Source of the DNA: Chelativorans xinjiangensis
GTDB taxonomy: Bacteria; Pseudomonadota; Alphaproteobacteria; Rhizobiales; Rhizobiaceae
Assembly (NCBI RefSeq): GCF_009812055.1
Contig: NZ_WQNH01000008.1
Coordinates: forward strand, 1 to 64,000
DNA length: 64,000 nucleotides
Direction: 5' to 3'
The notes beneath the pieces were generated by a model. It was not told the DNA's origin. It searched no databases and worked only from the letters and a program-made list of their open reading frames with translations. How positions within the stretch are numbered: position 1 is the first letter of the stretch; every line of letters starts with the position of its first letter. Both the position numbers and the translations under genes were made by a program. Below are positions 16,882-24,846 of the stretch, piece by piece.

Positions 16882-18921
16882 TTAGCTGCCCCTGCCAAAG
16901 CCGATCCGCTCGGCGCCTTCCCGGAACAGGGCCTCGGCGTCGGGTGCGAACCTCAAGGCGGTGAGGAAATCGTCGACGCTGTAGCTCGGAAGCGTCTCGC
17001 GGATGGCCTTCACATAGGCCCGGCCCTCCTCCACCCTGCCGGCCAACGCGAGACAATGAGCGGCTATGGCGCGGATGACGACATGGGCATTGGGCCGCGC
17101 GGCCGCCTTGACCGCCCATTCCGCGGCCTCCTCGAACTGGCCGAGACGAGCATGAGCCATCGCCCGCGAGCCAAGCATAGCGAACAGCAGAGGGTCGAAC
17201 GGACTCAAGCTGCGCGAGTGATCGGCCGACCCGATGGCGGCAACCGGGTTCCCCGACTGGGAATGGACGAAGGCGAGCGCATAGTGGCCGAGCGCGAAAT
17301 TCGGGCTGAGGTCCACCGCCCGCTCCAACTCGCCGAGAGACTCGTCCCGGCGCCCGCGCAGCCATAGGGCGCGGCCCATCGCCCAGTGGGCAGCCGGGTC
17401 GTGGTCGTCAATGATGAGGCTTCGGCCTGCCGCCTCGAACGCGAGATCAGTCTCGCGCTCACGATCCGCCCAATGCTGAAAGGCGCTCTGCCAGTGGGTG
17501 AAGGACAGGCCTGCATAGGCGCGGGCAAAGGTCGGATCCAGCCGCACCGCCATCTCGAAGAAGTGCCGGGCCTGCTCGTTGTCGCCTCTGGTGAAGCGAT
17601 ACATATGCCAGAGACCGCGATGATGGGCCTCCCAGGCATCGAGCGAGTTCGGCGGCTTGAGGATTGCGCGGTTCTTTTCCGCGGCCTCGATCTCGTTGGC
17701 GATCGAGGCGACAATCCTGTTGCCGATTTCGTCGAGGACGATGAAGGCATCGTCCGCCTTGTGGTCGAAGGCCTCCGCCCATACGATTCTGGCCGTACGC
17801 GCCTCGACCAGTTCGATCGTCACGGTAAAGCGGCCTCCATCGCGCCGCAGCATCCCGCTGGCGACGTAGTCGATATCGAGCCGTCTGGCGGCGTCTTCGG
17901 GCCCGATATTTCGCTCCGCAAGGGCAAAGACTGAGCCTTGTGCGATTACGAACAGGCTCCTCAGCTTGGCCAGGCGGGTGATGATATCGTGGGTGAGGCC
18001 GTCGGCGAGCCCGCCGCGAAGGCTGCCTGCGTTCGTGTGCTCCAGAAAAGGCATGACGGCGAGGGAGGCGCGGCGGGCCGTGAAAGCGCCGGTTTCAGCG
18101 GAGCCGGCCACCGACACCGAAGCGGAAGCCGCTGGGATCGCTTCGATGGGGCGTGATGCGACTGCCCGCCGGTCCCTGAGGGTCCGCCACGCTTCACGAA
18201 TCGGCGCGAAATCCAGATCTTCAGCTCCAAAGAGCTTGGCGGTCGCGGCAAGATGCTCCTCGCATTCACCGATTTGGCCGCGCGCCGACAGCCCGCGCAA
18301 CAGCGTCACATGCGCGCGCCCGTCATACGGGGCAAGCTCGACCCACTTGTCCAGCAGCGGAAAGGCCTCGTCGGAGCCCGCAGGGAGGCTTTCGACGAGG
18401 TGCTCCAGCACAGCCGTGTGGCAGGCCCGGAGGCGGCGTCTTTGCGCGGTGAGCCAGCTATCGAACTGCGGGCTGCGGTCAATCTCCAGCCCTTCCATGA
18501 AATCGCCTGCGAAAAGGCTGGAGAGCGCTCGCAGGCGCTCCGCATCCAGCGTCCCTATTCCTTCCTTGGCCGCAGCCGTGATCTCGATGGCGTCCACGAA
18601 GCAGCCGCTAAGGTCGAGTGCGACCATATCGTCGGATGTCGCGACCCGGTGCCGGCCGGGCCCGTCGAGCATGCCTCTGAGCTTGCTGAGACACCACCGC
18701 AGCTCGCCCCGCGGATCGTTCGGAACGTCCCAGAAAAGCTCGCAGAGACGGCTGCGCCCGATCGCATGAGGGGTGAGAGCCAGATAGGCAAAAAGCGCGC
18801 GCACCTTTCGTGAGGCCGGAAGGTCCAGCACGGTGCCATTCCGGTCGATTCTCAGAAGGCCGAGCATCCGCACATGGACGTCGTCGACGCCCAACGACGG
18901 GGATTCCACGCGCCTTTCCAC
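16882..18921 (-). CDS. SARP-type transcriptional regulator with TolB-like and TPR domains
   Basis: The 679-residue protein has an N-terminal OmpR-like winged helix (VHVRMLGLLRIDRNGTVLDLPASRKVRALFAYLAL...RSRLCELFW), a bacterial transcriptional activation domain (to about residue 250), a middle block LAVMPFLEHTNAGSLRGGLADGLTHDIITRLAKLRSL like the TolB/adenylate-cyclase-associated domain, and C-terminal TPR repeats. This layout is the large SARP-family regulator of proteobacteria. The GTG at 18921 has GGAGAG five bases upstream. It is divergent from the cupin gene over a 139-bp spacer and is the probable regulator of the cupin, cysteine-synthase and decarboxylase genes. Its signal is unknown. 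Confidence 0.85.
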   Translation of the reverse strand: MERRVESPSLGVDDVHVRMLGLLRIDRNGTVLDLPASRKVRALFAYLALTPHAIGRSRLCELFWDVPNDPRGELRWCLSKLRGMLDGPGRHRVATSDDMVALDLSGCFVDAIEITAAAKEGIGTLDAERLRALSSLFAGDFMEGLEIDRSPQFDSWLTAQRRRLRACHTAVLEHLVESLPAGSDEAFPLLDKWVELAPYDGRAHVTLLRGLSARGQIGECEEHLAATAKLFGAEDLDFAPIREAWRTLRDRRAVASRPIEAIPAASASVSVAGSAETGAFTARRASLAVMPFLEHTNAGSLRGGLADGLTHDIITRLAKLRSLFVIAQGSVFALAERNIGPEDAARRLDIDYVASGMLRRDGGRFTVTIELVEARTARIVWAEAFDHKADDAFIVLDEIGNRIVASIANEIEAAEKNRAILKPPNSLDAWEAHHRGLWHMYRFTRGDNEQARHFFEMAVRLDPTFARAYAGLSFTHWQSAFQHWADRERETDLAFEAAGRSLIIDDHDPAAHWAMGRALWLRGRRDESLGELERAVDLSPNFALGHYALAFVHSQSGNPVAAIGSADHSRSLSPFDPLLFAMLGSRAMAHARLGQFEEAAEWAVKAAARPNAHVVIRAIAAHCLALAGRVEEGRAYVKAIRETLPSYSVDDFLTALRFAPDAEALFREGAERIGFGRGS

Positions 18922-19060
18922 GTTCTCTCCAACGATGGGCTCTTTGCGCGCATTCTATCATCGAATCAGGCGGACCGCATCCGGCATCGAGCTGGACGCC
19001 TGCCCGCTCCCGACGTGTGGAGCGGGCGGAAAGAACGACTGAGAAAGAGGAGGAATAACA

Positions 19061-19561
19061 ATGACCCTGTGTAGGAGTTGTCGTGTCTCGCCGCCGGCGC
19101 TCTACGGCGCTGTCGCGCTCGGCGCGCTTCTCGCCCTATCGGCAACACCCGTGCCGGCGGACGAGGAGCATCATGCCGCAGTCACCGAAGACCAGGTGGA
19201 GTGGAAGCCCGGCCCGCCCCCTTTGCCGGCCGGCGCTCAGATCGCCGTACTGCACGGCAACCCGGCCGAGGAAGGCCAATTCGTCTTTCGGCTGAAATTC
19301 CCCGCCGGCTACGCGATCGCACCCCACCGCCATCTGAAGGAGGAGCATGTCACTGTGGTTTCGGGGGGCTTCGGCATGGCCACCGGAGAGACGTACGACC
19401 GCGGCGCGGCGCCCATCCTGCCGCCGGGAAGTTTCGTGCGCATCCCCGTCGGCACAGCGCATTTCGCCTGGGCCGACGAAGAGACGGTCGTCCAGCTCAA
19501 CGGCATCGGCCCGTTCGGTGTCGAATACGTTAATCCCAGGGACGACCCGCGCACGAACTAG
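19061..19561 (+). CDS. Secreted cupin-domain protein
   Basis: The 166-residue protein has an N-terminal signal peptide (ALYGAVALGALLALSATPVPA) and a single cupin barrel: AIAPHRHLKEEHVTVVSG supplies the two histidines and glutamate of motif 1, and PGSFVRIPVGTAHFAWAD the histidine of motif 2. A periplasmic metal-binding cupin is expected; the ligand is unknown. AGGAGGAATAACA precedes the ATG, a very strong ribosome-binding site. It is divergent from the SARP-type regulator and separated from the cysteine-synthase-like gene by two palindromic elements. Confidence 0.85.
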   Translation: MTLCRSCRVSPPALYGAVALGALLALSATPVPADEEHHAAVTEDQVEWKPGPPPLPAGAQIAVLHGNPAEEGQFVFRLKFPAGYAIAPHRHLKEEHVTVVSGGFGMATGETYDRGAAPILPPGSFVRIPVGTAHFAWADEETVVQLNGIGPFGVEYVNPRDDPRTN

Positions 19562-19610
19562 CGCATCGCCCCGAAAGTCGGAATCGATTTTCGGAAAGCA
19601 CGATGCGTAG
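19562..19610. repeat. Palindromic intergenic element (family B relative)
   Basis: GCGCATCG at one end pairs with CGATGCG at the other, enclosing CCGAAAGTCGGAATCGATTTTCGG. It begins next to the cupin stop codon. The middle resembles the element at 14287-14336. Confidence 0.6.
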
Positions 19611-19620
19611 ATTTGATAAC

Positions 19621-19664
19621 CTACAGCGTCCTTGTAGCGTCCTGAAGGACGCACGGCGCTGTAG
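19621..19664. repeat. Nested palindrome (family C)
   Basis: Outer arms CTACAGCG and CGCTGTAG (8 bp) enclose inner arms GCGTCC and GGACGC (6 bp) with a TGAA loop. Elements of this form are frequent between genes in Mesorhizobium-like genomes. It could act as a terminator or mRNA stabiliser between the cupin and the cysteine-synthase-like gene, but there is no T tract. Confidence 0.65.
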
Positions 19665-19782
19665 GGGCTATGATCGGCGACCGGCCTGCCGCGGTCCTGC
19701 GCTGCAAGCGGAGGCAGGCCGGCTGCGCTGCATCGGAACCACCGGGAAGTCCGGGTTCAACGTGATCACCAGGAGATCGTTC

Positions 19783-20868
19783 ATGCCTATCCAAGCAACG
19801 ATACGTACGACGGCAGGCCGAGGCCGCCTCTTCGGCAGCATTCTCGACACGGTGGGCGACACGCCCACGATCCGGATCAACAATCTCAGCGTCGAGAATG
19901 CTACCATTTATGTAAAGGCGGAATTCTTCAATCCCGCCGGATCGGTCAAGGACCGGCTGGCTCTCAATATCATCGAGGAGGCCGAGCGTACCGGGGCTCT
20001 GAAGCCGGGGCAGACGGTCGTCGAGGCGACCAGCGGCAACACCGGGATCGGCCTCGCCATGATCTGCGCGCAGAAGGGCTACCCCCTCGTCGTCACCATG
20101 GCCGACAGCTTCTCCATCGAACGCCGTAAGCTGATGCGCATGCTGGGCGCAAAGGTCGTGCTGACACCGCGCGCGGAAAAGGGCTTCGGCATGTACAGAA
20201 AGGCGGTCGAGCTGGCCGAGGCCAATGGCTGGTTCCTGGCACGCCAGTTCGAGACCGAGGCCAATGCGGATATCCACGAAGCGACCACGGCGCGCGAGAT
20301 CATCAACGACTTTGCCGGGTCCAGGCTCGACTGGTTCGTGACCGGCTATGGCACCGGCGGCACGGTCGTCGGCGTCGGGCGCGTGCTGCGCCGGGAAAGG
20401 CCCGAAACGAAGATCGTGCTCAGCGAGCCGGCCAATGCCCAGCTTATCGGTAGCGGCCATGAACAAAAGCGCGCGCCCGACGGCGCCCCGGCCGCCAGTC
20501 ACCCCGCCTTTGAGCCGCACCCGATCCAAGGCTGGACTCCCGACTTCATCCCCCGTGTGCTGCAGGAGGCGATCGATTCCCGCTTCTATGACGAGGTCGT
20601 GCCGATTGCCGGACCCGAGGGCATCAAATGGGCCAAGGCGCTGGCTCAGAAAGAGGGTATCTTCACCGGCATCTCCGGTGGGGCCACCTTCGCCGTGGCG
20701 CGTCAGATCGCTGAACGCGCACCCGCCGGTTCCGTCATCCTTTGCATGCTGCCGGATACGGGCGAGCGGTATATGACCACACCGCTCTTCGAGGCTATCG
20801 AGGCAGACATGGATGAGGAGGAGATGGCGCTCTCACGCTCCACGCCAGGCTTTCAATTCGCCGCCTGA
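19783..20868 (+). CDS. PLP-dependent cysteine synthase family protein
   Basis: The 361-residue protein is a fold-type II PLP enzyme of the CysK/CBS group. NPAGSVKDRLALNII carries the Schiff-base lysine, EATSGNTGIGLAM binds the substrate carboxylate, and GTGGTVVGVGRVLRRE holds the PLP phosphate. Family members join O-acetylserine (or O-phosphoserine, cyanoalanine precursors and others) with a nucleophile. The ATG at 19783 follows AGGAG. Its C-terminal extension (EADMDEEEMALSRSTPGFQFAA) is longer than in housekeeping CysK, and the neighbour is a decarboxylase 16 bases on. A specialised beta-substituted alanine synthase is therefore as likely as cysteine synthesis. Confidence 0.88.
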   Translation: MPIQATIRTTAGRGRLFGSILDTVGDTPTIRINNLSVENATIYVKAEFFNPAGSVKDRLALNIIEEAERTGALKPGQTVVEATSGNTGIGLAMICAQKGYPLVVTMADSFSIERRKLMRMLGAKVVLTPRAEKGFGMYRKAVELAEANGWFLARQFETEANADIHEATTAREIINDFAGSRLDWFVTGYGTGGTVVGVGRVLRRERPETKIVLSEPANAQLIGSGHEQKRAPDGAPAASHPAFEPHPIQGWTPDFIPRVLQEAIDSRFYDEVVPIAGPEGIKWAKALAQKEGIFTGISGGATFAVARQIAERAPAGSVILCMLPDTGERYMTTPLFEAIEADMDEEEMALSRSTPGFQFAA

Positions 20869-20884
20869 GCGGCAAGGAGGCCCC

Positions 20885-22369
20885 GTGAACGACATGCAGA
20901 ACGCCCTGGGCGAGGAGGTAGAGACGCTCGATCCAGGCGACTGGAGCAGCATACGTTCGCTCTCGCGCCGGATCATCGATGATTCCATCGCCTATCTGCG
21001 CGATGTCCGTGACCGACCGGTGTGGCGGGAGGTGCCTGCGGAGGTGAGAGCCTTCTTTGACACACCCTTGCCACGCTCGCCAGCGCCGCTCGCCGAGGTC
21101 TACCGCGAGGTCGCGGAGAACGTGATGCCCTACCCGATGGGCAATGTTCATCCGCGCTTTTGGTCCTGGTATATGGGATCGGGCAACTTCACCGGGGCGC
21201 TGGCAGACTTCCTGGCGGCGGTCCAGGGCTCCAATCTCGGCGGTGGCAACCACGCCGCCGTGTTTGTGGACAGCCAGGTGGTGAACTGGTGCAAGGAGAT
21301 GATCGGCTTCCCGGCTTCGGCCAGTGGTACGCTGGTCGGCGGCGGCTCGATAGCGAACCTCATCGGGCTGACCGTGGCGCGCAATGTGAAGGCCGGCGTC
21401 GATGTACGGGAACATGGCGTCGCCGCCATAGAGAACCCCTTACGCTTTTATGGCTCGGATCAAATTCACAGCTGCCACCGCAAGGCCGTGGAAGCGCTCG
21501 GGCTGGGAAACCGGGCCCTGCGGCGCATCGCGACGGACAGTGAACTGCGTATCGACGTAGCCGCCCTGCGAGCGGCGATTGCGGAGGACCGGGCCGCCGG
21601 GTTCCGTCCCGCCTGTGTGATCGCAACAGCCGGGACGGTGAATACGGGCGCCATCGACGATCTTCAGGCCCTGGCGAAGCTGGTGAGGGAAGAGGATCTC
21701 TGGCTCCATGTCGACGGCTGCATCGGCGCCCTGCTTGCCATCGCTCCGAAGAATGCCCACCGCGTCGCCGGGATCGAACATGCCCATTCCGTGGCGCTCG
21801 ATCCACACAAGTGGCTGCATGCGCCGTTCGAGGTTGGCTGCGCCATGATACGGGACGCAGCTGCCCACCGCGGCACCTTCGCAGTCGCCCCGGAATACCT
21901 CGAATCGACGCCGCGCGGCCTCGCATCGGCTCCATGGCTGCACGATTACGGTCTGCAGACCACCCGCGGTTTCCGCTCACTGAAAGTCTGGATGGCGCTC
22001 AAGGAGCACGGCGTGGACACGTTCGGCCGGCTCATCGACCAGAACATCGCTCAAGGCGCCTATCTCAGCCAGTTGATCGAGCACGAGCCCCTTCTTGAAC
22101 TGGTTGCACCCACCAGCATCAACATCGTGTGCTATCGCTTCCGCCCGGCGGGAGTGCCAAGGGAAGTGGACGACGAGGCGCTGAAAGCGCTCAACATCGA
22201 GATCATGCTGCGATTGCAGGAGCAAGGCACGGCCGCGCTCTCGGACACGACGGTGCACGGCAAGCATTGCCTGAGGGTGGCAATCAACAATCATCGAACG
22301 CGGCGCGACGATCTCGTTCTCCTGGTCCGGGAAACCGTTCGCCTTGGGCGCGAAATCTCCGGCGCGTAG
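20885..22369 (+). CDS. Group II pyridoxal-dependent decarboxylase
   Basis: The 494-residue protein belongs to the aromatic amino acid / glutamate / diaminobutyrate decarboxylase family. The Schiff-base lysine lies in SVALDPHKWLHAPFEVG. VHPRFWSWYMGSGN, LVGGGSIANLIGL and WLHVDGCIGA are the other typical blocks. The substrate cannot be read from sequence. GTG 20885 has an ideal AAGGAGG five bases upstream and is preferred over ATG 20894. It follows the cysteine-synthase-like gene by 16 bases, so the product of that enzyme may be its substrate (inference). Confidence 0.88.
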   Translation: MNDMQNALGEEVETLDPGDWSSIRSLSRRIIDDSIAYLRDVRDRPVWREVPAEVRAFFDTPLPRSPAPLAEVYREVAENVMPYPMGNVHPRFWSWYMGSGNFTGALADFLAAVQGSNLGGGNHAAVFVDSQVVNWCKEMIGFPASASGTLVGGGSIANLIGLTVARNVKAGVDVREHGVAAIENPLRFYGSDQIHSCHRKAVEALGLGNRALRRIATDSELRIDVAALRAAIAEDRAAGFRPACVIATAGTVNTGAIDDLQALAKLVREEDLWLHVDGCIGALLAIAPKNAHRVAGIEHAHSVALDPHKWLHAPFEVGCAMIRDAAAHRGTFAVAPEYLESTPRGLASAPWLHDYGLQTTRGFRSLKVWMALKEHGVDTFGRLIDQNIAQGAYLSQLIEHEPLLELVAPTSINIVCYRFRPAGVPREVDDEALKALNIEIMLRLQEQGTAALSDTTVHGKHCLRVAINNHRTRRDDLVLLVRETVRLGREISGA

Positions 22370-22587
22370 CCCTTCCGTCGTCCGGCCCTCCGATCGGCTT
22401 CCGGCCAAGGAGTTGGAGATCCGACAAGCGAAATTGAGAGATCTTTGCATTTAAGCGAATAGGCTAAGCCTTTCTCTACGATACTTCCGGCAATCCCCGC
22501 CGAGTTCGGCGCGCTGTGTGAAGAAATATCCAATTATTAAGGTGTGCGGCGGTATTGCGTGCATCGGACGATATTGGGGGCAGAGGT

Positions 22588-24534
22588 TTGTGCGGCTTTG
22601 GTGGATATTTCGGCTCCGGCGTGGCGCCGGCTGAGGCGAAGCCGCTGCTTGAGCGGATGGCCTCTACTGTCGCGCACCGCGGTCCCGATGAACGCGGCGT
22701 GGCCGTCTTCGCCGACGCGGGCCTTTGTCACACGCGCCTGTCGATCGTCGGCCTTGCGGACGGCCAGCAGCCCATGTCCATCGGGGATGGGCGACTGTCC
22801 ATCGCCTTCAACGGAGAAATCTTCAATTATGTCGAGTTGCGTGAGGCGCTCCGCTCGCGCGGCAGGGTCTTCCACACCTCCAGCGACACCGAAATCATCC
22901 TGCATCTTTACGACGAGAGGGGGCCGGACTGCCTCGCCGACCTCAATGGAGATTTCGCCTTCGCCATCTGGGATGCGCAACACCGGCGCATGTTCCTTGC
23001 CCGCGACCGGATGGGCGTGCGCCCGCTGTTCTACACGACCGTCCGAAACACGCTCTTCTTCGCGTCGGAGGCGAAGGCGCTTTTGCGCGTGCCAGGTGTC
23101 GAAGCCGAAATAGATCCGGTTGCACTCGACCAGATCTTCACGCTCTGGGTGCCCATTGCTCCGCGCACCCCCTTCAAAGGCATCCATGAGCTCGAACCGG
23201 CGAGCATGATGATTGTCGAACAAGGCAAGCAAACGGTAAGGCCCTATTGGTCGCTTTCCTTTCCCGATCATTGTTCGCGCAGCCGCTACACGGACGAGAA
23301 CGCTGCTGCCGAGGAGTTGCGCGCACTGCTTGCGGATGCCACGCGTCTGCGCATGCGGGCCGACGTGCCGGTGGGCTCCTACCTTTCGGGCGGTCTCGAT
23401 TCCTCGATTGTCTCTGCGCTCGCGGCGGGCATGACACCGGAGGTGCTACGCACCTTTTCGGTCGCCTTCGACAGCGAGGAGCATGACGAGAGCGCCTTTC
23501 AGAAGGAGATGGCGGCCGCCCTCGGGACGATGCACAGCTCCGTGCAGTGCCGGGATGACGACATCGCCGCTGTCTTCCCCGAGGTCATCCGCTTTACGGA
23601 GCGGCCGATCCTGCGGACGGCGCCCGCGCCGCTTTTCAAGCTCTCCGCCCTCGTTCGCGAGAAGGGCTTGAAAGTCGTGCTTACGGGCGAGGGGGCGGAT
23701 GAGGTGTTCGCCGGTTACGACCTTTTCAAGGAGGCGCGGGTGCGCCGCTTCTGCGCGCGCCAGCCGGGCTCGCGCATCCGGCCCCATCTCTTCCGCAAGC
23801 TCTACCCCTACCTGCCGGGCCTCAAGCAGCAGTCGGCGGAATATCTGGCCGCCTTCTTCGGTGCGGGCGCGGATGCGCTCGACGATCCTCTGTTTTCCCA
23901 CAATCCCCGGTTTCGGGCGACCGGGGCGGCGAAGCTGTTCTTCTCCGCGGATCTGCGCGAGGCCCTTTCCGGCTACGACGCGGCGGAGGAACTGGCATCC
24001 CGCCTGCCGGCGGAGTTCGGCCGCTGGCATCCGCTGCACCAAGCGCAGTATCTGGAATCGCGATTCCTCCTGCCGGGCTACATTCTTTCGAGCCAGGGCG
24101 ATCGCATGGCGATGGCGCACGGTATCGAGGGGCGCTTTCCCTTCCTCGACCACAGATTGGTCGAGTTTGCCGCAACACTTCCGCCGGAGATGAAGCTGAA
24201 GCGGCTGGTCGAAAAGCATATCCTGCGCGAGGCGAGCAAAAACCTTCTGCCGGAAACGATCCTGCGACGGACAAAGCAGCCTTACCGCGCGCCCGACAGC
24301 CAGTCTTTCAGGGGGGCAGGCGAGAAGGACTACGTCCGCGAGGCCATGAGCGCGGAGAAGCTTGCCGCCGGCGGCCTCTTCAATCCGGCCTCTGTGTCCA
24401 AGCTCTTCGCGAAAAGCCGCCAGCAGCCGCTCACCGGGTTTCGCGACAACGCCGCCTTCGTCGGCATTCTTTCGTCTCAGCTCTGGCTCGAGACATTCAC
24501 GGGTTCGCGCTTCCGGGCCTCGGAGGCCGCGTAA
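22588..24534 (+). CDS. Asparagine synthase (glutamine-hydrolysing)-type amidotransferase
   Basis: The 648-residue protein has an N-terminal Ntn glutaminase domain and a C-terminal AsnB ATP-pyrophosphatase domain with SGGLDSS near residue 266 and LTGEGADEVFAGY. The glutaminase needs a cysteine right after the initiator, so translation must start at the TTG at 22588 (reading M-CGFGGYFGSG), although an in-frame ATG exists 33 bases upstream. RHGPDE-type (HRGPDERG) and FNGEIFNY blocks are intact. Its setting in a polysaccharide locus next to a carrier protein and ligase points to making a carboxamide on a sugar or acyl intermediate rather than free asparagine. Confidence 0.9.
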   Translation: MCGFGGYFGSGVAPAEAKPLLERMASTVAHRGPDERGVAVFADAGLCHTRLSIVGLADGQQPMSIGDGRLSIAFNGEIFNYVELREALRSRGRVFHTSSDTEIILHLYDERGPDCLADLNGDFAFAIWDAQHRRMFLARDRMGVRPLFYTTVRNTLFFASEAKALLRVPGVEAEIDPVALDQIFTLWVPIAPRTPFKGIHELEPASMMIVEQGKQTVRPYWSLSFPDHCSRSRYTDENAAAEELRALLADATRLRMRADVPVGSYLSGGLDSSIVSALAAGMTPEVLRTFSVAFDSEEHDESAFQKEMAAALGTMHSSVQCRDDDIAAVFPEVIRFTERPILRTAPAPLFKLSALVREKGLKVVLTGEGADEVFAGYDLFKEARVRRFCARQPGSRIRPHLFRKLYPYLPGLKQQSAEYLAAFFGAGADALDDPLFSHNPRFRATGAAKLFFSADLREALSGYDAAEELASRLPAEFGRWHPLHQAQYLESRFLLPGYILSSQGDRMAMAHGIEGRFPFLDHRLVEFAATLPPEMKLKRLVEKHILREASKNLLPETILRRTKQPYRAPDSQSFRGAGEKDYVREAMSAEKLAAGGLFNPASVSKLFAKSRQQPLTGFRDNAAFVGILSSQLWLETFTGSRFRASEAA

Positions 24535-24551
24535 GCTTTAAGGAGATGGGA

Positions 24552-24824
24552 ATGACGAACAACATCAAGGATAGCGTGCGCGCGTTCATCGTCGAGAATT
24601 TCCTATTCGGCGACACGTCCTTCGCACTCGAAGGAGACGCATCGCTCATCGAGAACGACATCATCGATTCGACCGGTGTGCTGGAGCTCGTCGCTTTCAT
24701 CGAAGAGCAGTTCGGACTGACCATGGCCGATGCTGACATCGTTCCGGCGAATCTCGATTCGCTCGACCGGATCGCTGCTTTCGTCAGCGCCAGAGTGGGC
24801 GCGGAGGCGTCTCTGTCCGCGTGA
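24552..24824 (+). CDS. Acyl carrier protein
   Basis: This is a 90-residue acidic four-helix carrier protein. Ser40 in NDIIDSTGVLELVAFIEEQFG is the expected phosphopantetheine site (DST in place of the fatty-acid-synthesis DSL, as in several dedicated carrier proteins). AGGAG at 24541-24545 is six bases before ATG 24552; the upstream ATG at 24546 is too close to it. It lies 17 bases after the AsnB-type gene and 22 before the ligase, and so is probably loaded by that ligase. Confidence 0.9.
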   Translation: MTNNIKDSVRAFIVENFLFGDTSFALEGDASLIENDIIDSTGVLELVAFIEEQFGLTMADADIVPANLDSLDRIAAFVSARVGAEASLSA

Positions 24825-24846
24825 GCGGGGAGGCTGGAGATCCGGT

